Below, in pieces: positions 1 to 5,713 of a DNA stretch of 5,987 bases. A program made the translations under genes and the position numbers. Where the stretch lies: NCBI GenBank assembly GCA_005878685.1, contig VBLN01000110.1, positions 1 through 5,987 on the forward strand. The letters run 5' to 3'. Below the pieces are notes generated by a model. The model made no database searches, had not been told where the DNA came from, and saw nothing but the letters and a program-made list of their open reading frames with translations. Every line of letters starts with the position of its first letter. Position 1 is the stretch's first letter. Origin of the DNA: Deltaproteobacteria bacterium (lineage in GTDB: Bacteria > Desulfobacterota > Binatia > UBA9968).

Positions 1-417
1 CCCTTCCCATTCAGTAATCGCGGTCTACAAGTTTACGGCGTAATTTATCGTCCTGTCCTCACGTTACAACTCATAAACAAACACACATCGAGCAAGCGAA
101 TCGAAGCCGTAATTGATACTGGCTGTGATGCTTGCTTATTTGAAGCACCTATCGGAGAGAGTATAGGTTTAAAAATTAAGAAGGGAACTGAAGGCCCACT
201 AAGCGGTGTAATATCCAATGTTCCACCAGCCAAGGTCTACTATCATAAGATTAAACTTCTCATTGGAACGGACCTCATAGAAATCACGGTTGGATTTTCG
301 TGGGATATTAGCCAAAACCTGCTCGGGCAAATTGGATTCTTGGATCATTTTATTGTTACCTTTGACCCAGTTCCAAATCCGCCCTCTTTTTCAATTCAAC
401 GGGTGCAGTTAAATTAG
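1..417 (+). CDS. Small retropepsin-like (clan AA) aspartyl protease, 5' end missing
   Basis: Frame 1 is open from the first base to a TAG at 415-417 (138 codons). The window edge cuts off the start and no ATG lies in this frame, so an ATG-based ORF search misses it. Codons 37-45 read VIDTGCDAC, the hydrophobic-hydrophobic-D-T-G signature of a retropepsin active site (Asp at codon 39). Near the end, codons 106-122 (NLLGQIGFLDHFIVTFD) match the second hallmark, the hydrophobic LLG strand followed by the GF-D-F-V-FD tail common in small bacterial proteins of this type. A YRP segment about 20 codons before DTG also fits. One DTG per chain implies that it works as a homodimer. No signal peptide or membrane segment is seen in the visible part; only a few N-terminal residues are probably missing. 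The cellular substrate is unknown. GC is about 42 % by hand count against roughly 60 % in the operon, which suggests a different origin. It converges on tsaB and is not part of that operon. The fold family is fairly secure, the function is not. Confidence 0.8.
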   Translation, partial: PFPFSNRGLQVYGVIYRPVLTLQLINKHTSSKRIEAVIDTGCDACLFEAPIGESIGLKIKKGTEGPLSGVISNVPPAKVYYHKIKLLIGTDLIEITVGFSWDISQNLLGQIGFLDHFIVTFDPVPNPPSFSIQRVQLN

Positions 418-443
418 CCCTTCCTCCCCAAATTAGGACACCG

Positions 444-490
444 CCCAAAATCTGGTAGTGACGCATTTAATGAGTCACTACCCAAAATCT
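444..490. repeat. 10-bp direct repeats flanking a palindrome
   Basis: CCCAAAATCT occurs exactly at 444-453 and again at 481-490. The two copies bracket the palindrome centred on 468; the right copy shares its first two bases with the palindrome's right arm. The arrangement resembles a small insertion footprint or a dispersed intergenic repeat unit, but no transposase or longer terminal repeat is visible. Identity as a mobile-element remnant is inference only. Confidence 0.5.
454..482 (-). terminator. Palindromic hairpin, possible terminator after tsaB
   Basis: GGTAGTGAC (454-462) pairs perfectly with GTCACTACC (474-482). The symmetry continues inward through one G/A mismatch to CATT/AATG around a single T at 468. 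Read on the minus strand, the hairpin begins 13 nt after the tsaB stop and is followed by AGATTTTGGG, a short and interrupted T run. On the plus strand the following bases (CAAAATCTCC) have no T run. A weak rho-independent terminator for the operon is therefore more likely than one for the protease gene. The stem is only moderately GC-rich and the T tract is poor, so it could equally be a repeat or protein-binding palindrome. Confidence 0.4.
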
Positions 491-495
491 CCTGC

Positions 496-1230
496 TCACG
501 CTATCTCCCGTCGCCCGCGCTTGAGCTCGGCTTCCGACGCGCGCAAGTAAACCGGAGTCAAGGGACCGAGCGAATCGGGCTGCGCAAGGCGCAAGCGCTC
601 TTCTCCCAGCCGGGCTACTGCCGAGGCCGTCGACGGATAGGTGTCACCTGGAGTGAAAAGACACTTTTCTCCTAGGGCGGTCTTGATAAGATCGCCGTAG
701 ACCTTAGTGCCGTCGCCGATGAACAGACACCGCTCGTGGCCATTATGGGATCGCATGCTCCGGACAATCTCCTCGGGGGAAGCTACCACGTCTTCCGTGA
801 GGCGCTCTAGCCTTTCCCCCTTCTTGCTGAACAACGCCGCGTAAACCTCTTTTTTCCGGGCGTCCAAGAAGGGACAAATCAAGCCGTCCCAATCGACCAC
901 TCGAGCAGCGATGGCCAGCAGCGTCGGCACTCCGACAATAACGACATTCCATCCATAGGCCAAACCCTTCACGGTGCTCAAACCGATGCGCAGTCCGGTG
1001 AAGGATCCCGGCCCGATCGATACAGCGATAGCGGAGACATCCGACAAAGAGAGCGCAGCCTGCTTGAGAATGCGGTCAATCAGCGGCAAAAGGATCTCGG
1101 CATGGTTGGCGTGATTCGTGCTCGAAGATTCCAGGGCGGCTTCCCGAGTCTCCTCCAAAACCAGCTTGCCGTCCTCCACCAGGGCCACGCTGGCAACGGC
1201 TGTGGACGTATCGATGCCGAGAATTCTCAT
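496..1230 (-). CDS. tsaB: tRNA t6A37 biosynthesis protein TsaB (YeaZ)
   Basis: TsaB is the non-catalytic ASKHA-fold partner of TsaD. With TsaD and TsaE it transfers threonylcarbamoyl to A37 of ANN-decoding tRNAs in the cytoplasm. The 244-residue product opens with MRILGIDTS, the family's N-terminal phosphate-loop strand. It has HAE at 43-45, the hallmark GPGSFTGLRIG at 73-83, LDARKKEVY at 122-130 and a C-terminal PVYLRASEAE at 226-235, all typical of the family. Length is normal. I chose the ATG at 1230, directly before the conserved strand; an in-frame TTG at 1239 would add only three residues. Neither start has a clear Shine-Dalgarno, because the upstream region consists of 7-nt repeats. 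A small local oddity is NHANHA at 39-44, a doubled tripeptide just before the conserved HAE. It is the last gene of the operon, 86 nt after rseP, and converges with the protease gene. Confidence 0.95.
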   Translation of the reverse strand: MRILGIDTSTAVASVALVEDGKLVLEETREAALESSSTNHANHAEILLPLIDRILKQAALSLSDVSAIAVSIGPGSFTGLRIGLSTVKGLAYGWNVVIVGVPTLLAIAARVVDWDGLICPFLDARKKEVYAALFSKKGERLERLTEDVVASPEEIVRSMRSHNGHERCLFIGDGTKVYGDLIKTALGEKCLFTPGDTYPSTASAVARLGEERLRLAQPDSLGPLTPVYLRASEAELKRGRREIA

Positions 1231-1237
1231 AGAAAGC

Positions 1238-1320
1238 AATCAGCGCTCAGCAGTCAGCTATCAGCACGCCCCCTCCCTGCTGCTCTTACTGAAGGCTGAT
1301 GGCTGAAAGCTGAAGGCTAT
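1238..1320. repeat. Two-armed inverted array of 7-nt repeats
   Basis: TCAGC recurs at exact 7-nt spacing starting at 1240, 1247, 1254 and 1261 (units of the form NNTCAGC). After a 22-nt C/T-rich centre (1266-1287) the reverse complement GCTGA appears at the same 7-nt spacing, starting at 1295, 1302 and 1309, with degenerate units ACTGA at 1288 and GCTAT at 1316. The two arms are inverted, so a transcript could fold into a long stem made of 5-bp blocks separated by 2-nt mismatches. The last degenerate unit overlaps the rseP stop codon (1319-1317), and the left arm ends about 9 nt before the tsaB ATG. The array thus fills almost the whole rseP-tsaB gap and occupies the tsaB translation start region. 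It may be a dispersed intergenic repeat; any effect on expression is inference. Confidence 0.8.
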
Positions 1321-2387
1321 CCCTCAAAGAATCTCGAGAGATCGTTGTAGAAGGCATAAACCATAAGAAGGATCAGAACAAAGATTCCGACCTGCTGCGC
1401 CCGCTCTCTGTGCCTGAGCTCGACCGGCCGGCCTAAGAGCCATTCGAGCAGAAAAAAGAACAGATGGCCGCCATCCAAAACCGGAATCGGTAAAAGGTTC
1501 AATACGCCGAGGTTAACGCTCAGTATGGCGACGAAGAAGAGAAAATTTCCCAACCCCTCCTGCGCTTGTTGGCCGGCCATCTGCGCGATCATCAGCGGGC
1601 CGCTAAGATTTTTTGGCGAGACATCTCCCTTCACCATCTTGACGAGAGCGAGCAGCGTCAAGACCGAATATTCTCCGGTCTTGTAAAAACCCTTCCCTAC
1701 AGCCAGCAAAGGGTCGCTCTTTTCCATCGAGACCTCGCTGGCAACTCCGATCATCCAATTTTCAGTCCTCTCCCCGAAGACGTTTTTCCCTTCTCTCATT
1801 TTTGGTTGAACGGAGAGGTCGAGCTCTTGACGATCCCTCTGCAGCTTAATGTTTAACACCTTGCCCTGACTCTGCCTTATCCTATTTGAAAGCTCTTCCC
1901 ATTTCTTTATGGCTTCGCCATTCACGGCCATGATCTGATCGCCTTTTTGTACTCCGGCCTTGGCCGCGGGAGAATCCGGCTCAACGCCGCCTACCCGCGT
2001 CGTTAGGATCGGCACCCCGTAGAACATGAAGATGCCGGCAAAAAATGCTACCGCCAAAAGCAGGTTGAACAGCGGACCCGCCGCCACGATGGCGACGCGC
2101 TTGCCAATTCCCTGATGAGAAAAAGATCTTACGAGGTCCTCTTGCCGGACCTCTTCCTCGGGGTCCTCCCCGACCATTTTTACATAGCCGCCGAGAGGAA
2201 AGGCGCTCAAGGCATACTCGGTCTCACCGATTTTCCTTCGCAAAAGCTTGGGGCCGAAACCAACAGAAAAGGTAAGAACCCCCACGCCTGTCCTTTTCGC
2301 CAAAAGGAAATGGCCAAACTCATGAATGACGATCAAAACCCCCACGCCAACGAGGGCTGAAGCAATCGCATAGATGACGGTTAACAT
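1317..2387 (-). CDS. rseP: RseP/RasP-type site-2 intramembrane zinc metalloprotease
   Basis: This is a polytopic inner-membrane protease of the S2P family (MEROPS M50B). In model bacteria it cuts anti-sigma factors within the membrane and clears signal-peptide remnants. The 356-residue protein has the zinc motif HEFGH at 22-26 inside the first membrane segment (about 5-21 onward). GPLFN at 104-108 starts the second hydrophobic stretch (about 98-124). One PDZ domain spans about 130-198 (VGGVEPDSPAAKAGVQKGD). The third zinc-ligand segment NLLPIPVLDGGH lies at 297-308, with the Asp at 305, and a last membrane helix at about 332-347. All catalytic residues are present. E. coli RseP is about 450 residues with two PDZ domains; this is the shorter single-PDZ form common outside gammaproteobacteria. 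The ATG at 2387 has an excellent AAGGAG at 2400-2395, 7 nt upstream. The gap to dxr is only 13 nt. The target anti-sigma factor is not in the window. Confidence 0.96.
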   Translation of the reverse strand: MLTVIYAIASALVGVGVLIVIHEFGHFLLAKRTGVGVLTFSVGFGPKLLRRKIGETEYALSAFPLGGYVKMVGEDPEEEVRQEDLVRSFSHQGIGKRVAIVAAGPLFNLLLAVAFFAGIFMFYGVPILTTRVGGVEPDSPAAKAGVQKGDQIMAVNGEAIKKWEELSNRIRQSQGKVLNIKLQRDRQELDLSVQPKMREGKNVFGERTENWMIGVASEVSMEKSDPLLAVGKGFYKTGEYSVLTLLALVKMVKGDVSPKNLSGPLMIAQMAGQQAQEGLGNFLFFVAILSVNLGVLNLLPIPVLDGGHLFFFLLEWLLGRPVELRHRERAQQVGIFVLILLMVYAFYNDLSRFFEG

Positions 2388-2394
2388 CTGATTT

Positions 2395-2400
2395 CTCCTT
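2395..2400 (-). promoter_or_regulatory. Ribosome binding site of rseP
   Basis: Read on the minus strand, AAGGAG lies 7 nt before the ATG at 2387 and begins immediately after the dxr stop codon. It fixes the rseP start and is the best Shine-Dalgarno sequence in the window. Confidence 0.85.
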
Positions 2401-3555
2401 TTAGACTTCTCCGATAAGTGCCCGAGCTTTCTCCCTCGCCCACCTATCCGCCTCCAAGATCTGTTGTATTTCCGTTGGGCGGATGCTCATGTGAGCGTCC
2501 ATGGTTTTCCGAATCATCCGATGAATCTCACGGAACCCTATGCGCCCCTCCAGAAAGGCGGCGACCGCCACCTCGTTGGCGGCGTTGAGCACCGCCGGCA
2601 TGGTCCCTCCCGTTGCCAAACCCCGATGGGCCAAACCCAGAGCCGGATATCTCCTTTTCTCGACCGGAAGAAAAGTCAGCTTTTCGACCTGAGTCAACTC
2701 GAGTGGCCGCCATCCGGCCTTAAGCCGGTAGGGAAAGGAAAGGGCGTAGGCGATCGGTATCCGCATGTCCGGGATCCCCAGTTGAGCGATGATCGACCCA
2801 TCCTGGTATCGGACCATCGAGTGAACAATGCTTTGCGGATGAATAACCACCTCCACCTGATCCGCCATCATATCAAATAACCATCTGGCCTCAACCACCT
2901 CCAGCCCCTTGTTCATCATGGTGGCTGAATCGACTGTAATCTTCGGACCCATCTTCCAGTTGGGATGCCTCAGGGCCTGCCTGACGGTTACACGGTCCAG
3001 TCGCTTGAGCGAAGTGCGGAGAAACGGGCCTCCGGAGGCGGTGAGAATGATACGGTCGACGTCATCCCGCCGGTTTCCTTGAAGACACTGGAAAACCGCG
3101 CTGTGCTCGCTGTCTACGGGAAGAAGCCGGACACCCCTTTTTTTTGCCTCTTGAACGAAGATCTCCCCCGCCATCACCAACACCTCTTTATTGGCGAGCG
3201 CGACCTCTTTCCCCGCCCGAACCGCCTCGAAAGTCGGTACCAGACCTGCGCCGCCTACGATAGCCGCCAACACCACATCCACTCCACTGGCCGTTGCTAC
3301 AGCAGTAGCCCCTCTGTCACCCCATAGGATTTCAATCCTTCGATTGCCCAGAAGCCTGCGCAGGAGAGAGACTTCCCCCTCCTCTCGGATGCTGACCCAG
3401 TCCGGAGAAAACTCCCGGGCTTGCGCGGCGAGGAGCTTCAGGTTCCGACCCGCCACAAGGCCGCGCACTCTAAATCTGTCGGGAAAACGACGCACTAAAT
3501 CCAGGGTACTTATCCCTATGGAGCCGGTCGAGCCGAGAATAGCGATGGATTTCAT
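2401..3555 (-). CDS. dxr: 1-deoxy-D-xylulose 5-phosphate reductoisomerase
   Basis: Dxr (IspC) converts DXP to 2-C-methyl-D-erythritol 4-phosphate using NADPH and a divalent metal. This is the committed step of the MEP isoprenoid pathway in the cytoplasm. The 384-residue protein has the NADPH-binding GSTGSIG at 8-14, NKE at 122-124, and the metal ligands D148 and E150 in VDSEHS plus E219 in NKGLEVVEA (215-223). It also has SGGPF at 174-178, the active-site loop HPNWKMG at 197-203, HPQSIVHSMV at 239-248 and NAANE at 324-328 in the C-terminal helical domain. Length and motif order are those of a complete, active enzyme; fosmidomycin sensitivity would be expected from the family. The ATG at 3555 overlaps the cdsA stop by one base (TAATG). 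Its own Shine-Dalgarno is weak (AAGG about 11 nt upstream), so translation probably depends on coupling to cdsA. It supplies precursors used by uppS in the same operon. Confidence 0.98.
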   Translation of the reverse strand: MKSIAILGSTGSIGISTLDLVRRFPDRFRVRGLVAGRNLKLLAAQAREFSPDWVSIREEGEVSLLRRLLGNRRIEILWGDRGATAVATASGVDVVLAAIVGGAGLVPTFEAVRAGKEVALANKEVLVMAGEIFVQEAKKRGVRLLPVDSEHSAVFQCLQGNRRDDVDRIILTASGGPFLRTSLKRLDRVTVRQALRHPNWKMGPKITVDSATMMNKGLEVVEARWLFDMMADQVEVVIHPQSIVHSMVRYQDGSIIAQLGIPDMRIPIAYALSFPYRLKAGWRPLELTQVEKLTFLPVEKRRYPALGLAHRGLATGGTMPAVLNAANEVAVAAFLEGRIGFREIHRMIRKTMDAHMSIRPTEIQQILEADRWAREKARALIGEV

Positions 3556-4358
3556 TAATGGAAGAGCCTTACATAATAAGTGGTGAACACAACGGGGAAT
3601 ATAAGACTATCGATCCGATCGAGCAAGCCGCCGTGGCCGGGCAGAAGAGCACCGGAATCCTTGACGAAAAAGAGCCGCTTGAGCCATGACTCAAACAGGT
3701 CGCCTCCCTGCCCAAGCAGGCTCAAGACTAAAGAGAGCCAGAACATTTCCATTCCTGTGACCTGCGGCAGTAAAAGTCTCCCTCCGACCACGCCAACGCA
3801 AAAGCTCGCCGCGAGGTACGCTACCCCCCCCTCAACGGTCTTGCCGGGGCTGATCTTGGGAGAGAGTTTTCTTTTACCGATCGAGGAGCCGACGACATAG
3901 GCTGCGGTGTCCCCGGTCATAATCACCAGCAGAAGCCAGAAAATCCATTGCTTGCCGGAGGAAAATTCATAGAGGATAACGAAATGCGGGACCAAATAGC
4001 CGACATAGAGCACCCCCAGGAAGATCCAACCCAGGCCCGCATATTCCTCACGCCACTTCCGAGGGGAAAAACAAAAAGCGGCAAAGGTGATAGCGATGAG
4101 AGCAGCCAGCTTCTCGCCAGCCGCGCGGGAATCACGAACAATCACCCCCAGAGCGACTAACCCACCAAGGAGGAGAGTAAAGATCCGATCCTTCTTTCGT
4201 TCGGGAAAGGCAATCGAGCAGTACTCGTGGAGGGAAACGAGGGTGACGAGGAATACCAACAAGGAAAAATTCCATGGAGGACTCCAGCCGATAATCAGAA
4301 CCAAAACGGGAATTCCGATCAGCGCGGTGATTACCCTAGGGATGATCTTGGTGTTCAC
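3555..4358 (-). CDS. cdsA: Phosphatidate cytidylyltransferase (CDP-diglyceride synthase)
   Basis: CdsA is an integral membrane enzyme that makes CDP-diacylglycerol from CTP and phosphatidic acid, the branch point for phospholipid synthesis. With the GTG start at 4358 the protein has 267 residues and begins MNTKIIPRVITALIGIP, the usual family N-terminus. It is strongly hydrophobic with several membrane helices. TGDTAAYVVG at 148-157 and SPKISPGKTVEG at 166-177 are conserved. The C-terminal signature at 224-250 is complete: S224, K227-R228, K233-D234, H242-G243-G244, D247-R248 and D250. The frame stays open upstream to 4619, but that extension lies inside uppS in another frame and its translation is arginine/serine-rich and unlike CdsA, so I rejected it. 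The start overlaps the end of uppS by 23 nt and has only a weak purine stretch (AGAG) before it. The stop overlaps the dxr start (TAATG). The exact start is the main uncertainty. Confidence 0.95.
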   Translation of the reverse strand: MNTKIIPRVITALIGIPVLVLIIGWSPPWNFSLLVFLVTLVSLHEYCSIAFPERKKDRIFTLLLGGLVALGVIVRDSRAAGEKLAALIAITFAAFCFSPRKWREEYAGLGWIFLGVLYVGYLVPHFVILYEFSSGKQWIFWLLLVIMTGDTAAYVVGSSIGKRKLSPKISPGKTVEGGVAYLAASFCVGVVGGRLLLPQVTGMEMFWLSLVLSLLGQGGDLFESWLKRLFFVKDSGALLPGHGGLLDRIDSLIFPVVFTTYYVRLFH

Positions 4359-5118
4359 CGGTCTCTGTGCTGGCAGCGGCGGGCGCCAACTGCTCGTCAG
4401 TGAGGCCGAACCGCCTGCGGCGCCGCTGAAATTCCAACAGGGCTTGAAGGTACTCCGCTTCCCGAAAATCCGGCCATAGGGTGGGCGTGATGTAAAGCTC
4501 TGTATAGGCGATCTGCCAAAGAAAAAAATTGCTGATACGCATCTCGCCGCTGGTTCGAATGAGGAGGTCCGGGTCGGGAATAGATTGGGTTTCCACGTGC
4601 GCCGAAACCGTCTCTTCATCGATCTCGTCCACGGCGTAACTCCCCTCTTTGACCTTATGAGCGATTTTTCTGACCATCCTCACGATATCGTCCCGGCCGC
4701 TGTAGCTCAGCGCCAGCAGCACCGTCATTCCTTTCTTTTCACTAGTCGCCTTTACTGTCTTACCCAGAGTTCGCAGCACGGAAGCCGGCAGCCTGGTCCG
4801 ATCCCCGATGGACAAAAGACGGATCCCATGGCGCATCATTCTCGGTTGTTCTACTACCAAGTAATGTTCCAGCAGGCCCATCAACGCATGCACTTCGTCT
4901 TTGGGGCGCAGCCAGTTTTCGATCGAAAAGGCGTAGAGAGAAAGGTAGGAGATTCCCAACTTGCGACTCATCTCTACGACCGCCCGGACCGACGCTTTGC
5001 CTCGACGGTGGCCTTCGGTGCGGCTCCTACCCCTAAGCTTGGCCCAGCGCCCGTTGCCATCCATGATGATGGCCACATGCTTGGGCAACCGACTCTTGTC
5101 AAGGCCCCTTAGGTTCAT
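4336..5118 (-). CDS. uppS: Isoprenyl (undecaprenyl) diphosphate synthase, cis-prenyltransferase
   Basis: UppS adds isopentenyl diphosphate units in cis to farnesyl diphosphate to form the C55 carrier for peptidoglycan and surface polysaccharides. It is a cytoplasmic or membrane-peripheral dimer. The 260-residue protein has HVAIIMDGNGRWAK at 14-27 with the catalytic Asp at 20, TEGHRRG at 34-40, YAFSIENWLRP at 62-72, and the IPP-binding RTSGEMRISNFF at 188-199 followed by AYTE at 204-207. All cis-prenyltransferase blocks are intact; exact product chain length cannot be read from sequence alone. The C-terminal tail after about 240 is low-complexity (AAAS, TETGEHQDHP) and is shared with the overlapping cdsA start. 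The ATG at 5118 lies 37 nt after frr and lacks a Shine-Dalgarno: the leader is C-rich (CCCCTCCGCC). The start fits the family N-terminus all the same. Confidence 0.96.
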   Translation of the reverse strand: MNLRGLDKSRLPKHVAIIMDGNGRWAKLRGRSRTEGHRRGKASVRAVVEMSRKLGISYLSLYAFSIENWLRPKDEVHALMGLLEHYLVVEQPRMMRHGIRLLSIGDRTRLPASVLRTLGKTVKATSEKKGMTVLLALSYSGRDDIVRMVRKIAHKVKEGSYAVDEIDEETVSAHVETQSIPDPDLLIRTSGEMRISNFFLWQIAYTELYITPTLWPDFREAEYLQALLEFQRRRRRFGLTDEQLAPAAASTETGEHQDHP

Positions 5119-5155
5119 TCTAGGCGGAGGGGACTGGGCGGGAAGGGCGAAGGCC

Positions 5156-5713
5156 TCAGACCTCCATAATCTCGTCCTCTTTGGCCTTCAACACCTTGTC
5201 TATCCGGACGATGAACTCATCGGTGATCTTTTGGACTCGCTCCTGGCTCTGTTTAAGATCGTCTGCGGTAATCTCCTTTTTCTTTTCCAGCTCCTTTAGC
5301 TTCTCGATAGCCAGCCGGCGATGGTTGCGCACCGAGACGCGGAACTCCTCGGCGCCTCTCTTCACGTGCTTGACCAGTTCCTTACGCCTCTCCTCCGTCA
5401 GCTCCGGGATTGGGATCCGGATCACCTTCCCGTCATTACTCGGGTTCAGACCGAGGTCCGCTTTCAGAATCGCCTTCTCCATATTGCCGATGGCCCCGCG
5501 ATCGTAAGGCTGAATGACCAAGAGACGCGGCTCCGGAGCCGACAGATTGGCTAACTGATTGAGCGGCGTCGCCGTCCCGTAGTAATCGACCATGATTCCT
5601 TCGAGCAGCGCCGTGGAAGCCCTCCCGGTGCGAAGCTTCGAAAGGTCTTTGCGAAAGGCCGTGACTGACTTTTCCATCTCTTTCTGCAGCTCTGTAAAAA
5701 AGGCTTCGTTCAT
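5156..5713 (-). CDS. frr: Ribosome recycling factor
   Basis: RRF, with EF-G, splits the post-termination ribosome so that its subunits can be reused; it is an essential cytoplasmic translation factor. The product has 185 residues, the same length as the E. coli protein. Visible family blocks are LRTGRAS at 27-33, [14 protein letters not shown] at 44-57 in the start of domain [16 protein letters not shown] at 87-100, [11 protein letters not shown] at 105-115, and [17 protein letters not shown] at 128-144 with the conserved R132. A long charged helix to the C-terminus completes the three-helix bundle. An upstream in-frame ATG at 5824 would add 37 residues lying within pyrH; I rejected it because the ATG at 5713 has GGGGAG at 5722-5717 just upstream and gives the standard N-terminus. 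The start overlaps the pyrH stop as ATGA, so the two are translationally coupled. Confidence 0.98.
   Translation of the reverse strand: MNEAFFTELQKEMEKSVTAFRKDLSKLRTGRASTALLEGIMVDYYGTATPLNQLANLSAPEPRLLVIQPYDRGAIGNMEKAILKADLGLNPSNDGKVIRIPIPELTEERRKELVKHVKRGAEEFRVSVRNHRRLAIEKLKELEKKKEITADDLKQSQERVQKITDEFIVRIDKVLKAKEDEIMEV

Noticed and set aside
45..233. 62-codon minus-strand frame opposite the protease gene
   Set aside because: It has no recognisable motif and lies antisense to a frame carrying a clear DTG protease signature.
418..495. Remnant of a named insertion sequence at the operon end
   Set aside because: Inverted and direct repeats are present, but there is no transposase fragment and I cannot match the ends to a family by eye; it is kept as a repeat only.
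1247..1277. Possible six-codon leader peptide upstream of tsaB (GGGAGGGGG, then GTG to TGA)
   Set aside because: The purine run ends only one or two bases before the GTG, and the codons are just the 7-nt repeat units read in frame; nothing supports translation.
2464..2880. 138-codon plus-strand frame inside dxr
   Set aside because: It is antisense to a fully conserved dxr region and its translation has no family features; such frames are common opposite GC-rich genes.
4359..4619. Upstream open extension of the cdsA frame (87 codons)
   Set aside because: It lies entirely inside uppS in another frame, and its translation is rich in R, S and F with no CdsA features; the family N-terminus starts at the GTG at 4358.
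4585..5112. 175-codon plus-strand frame opposite uppS
   Set aside because: It is long, but it mirrors the conserved uppS motifs and shows no domain of its own.
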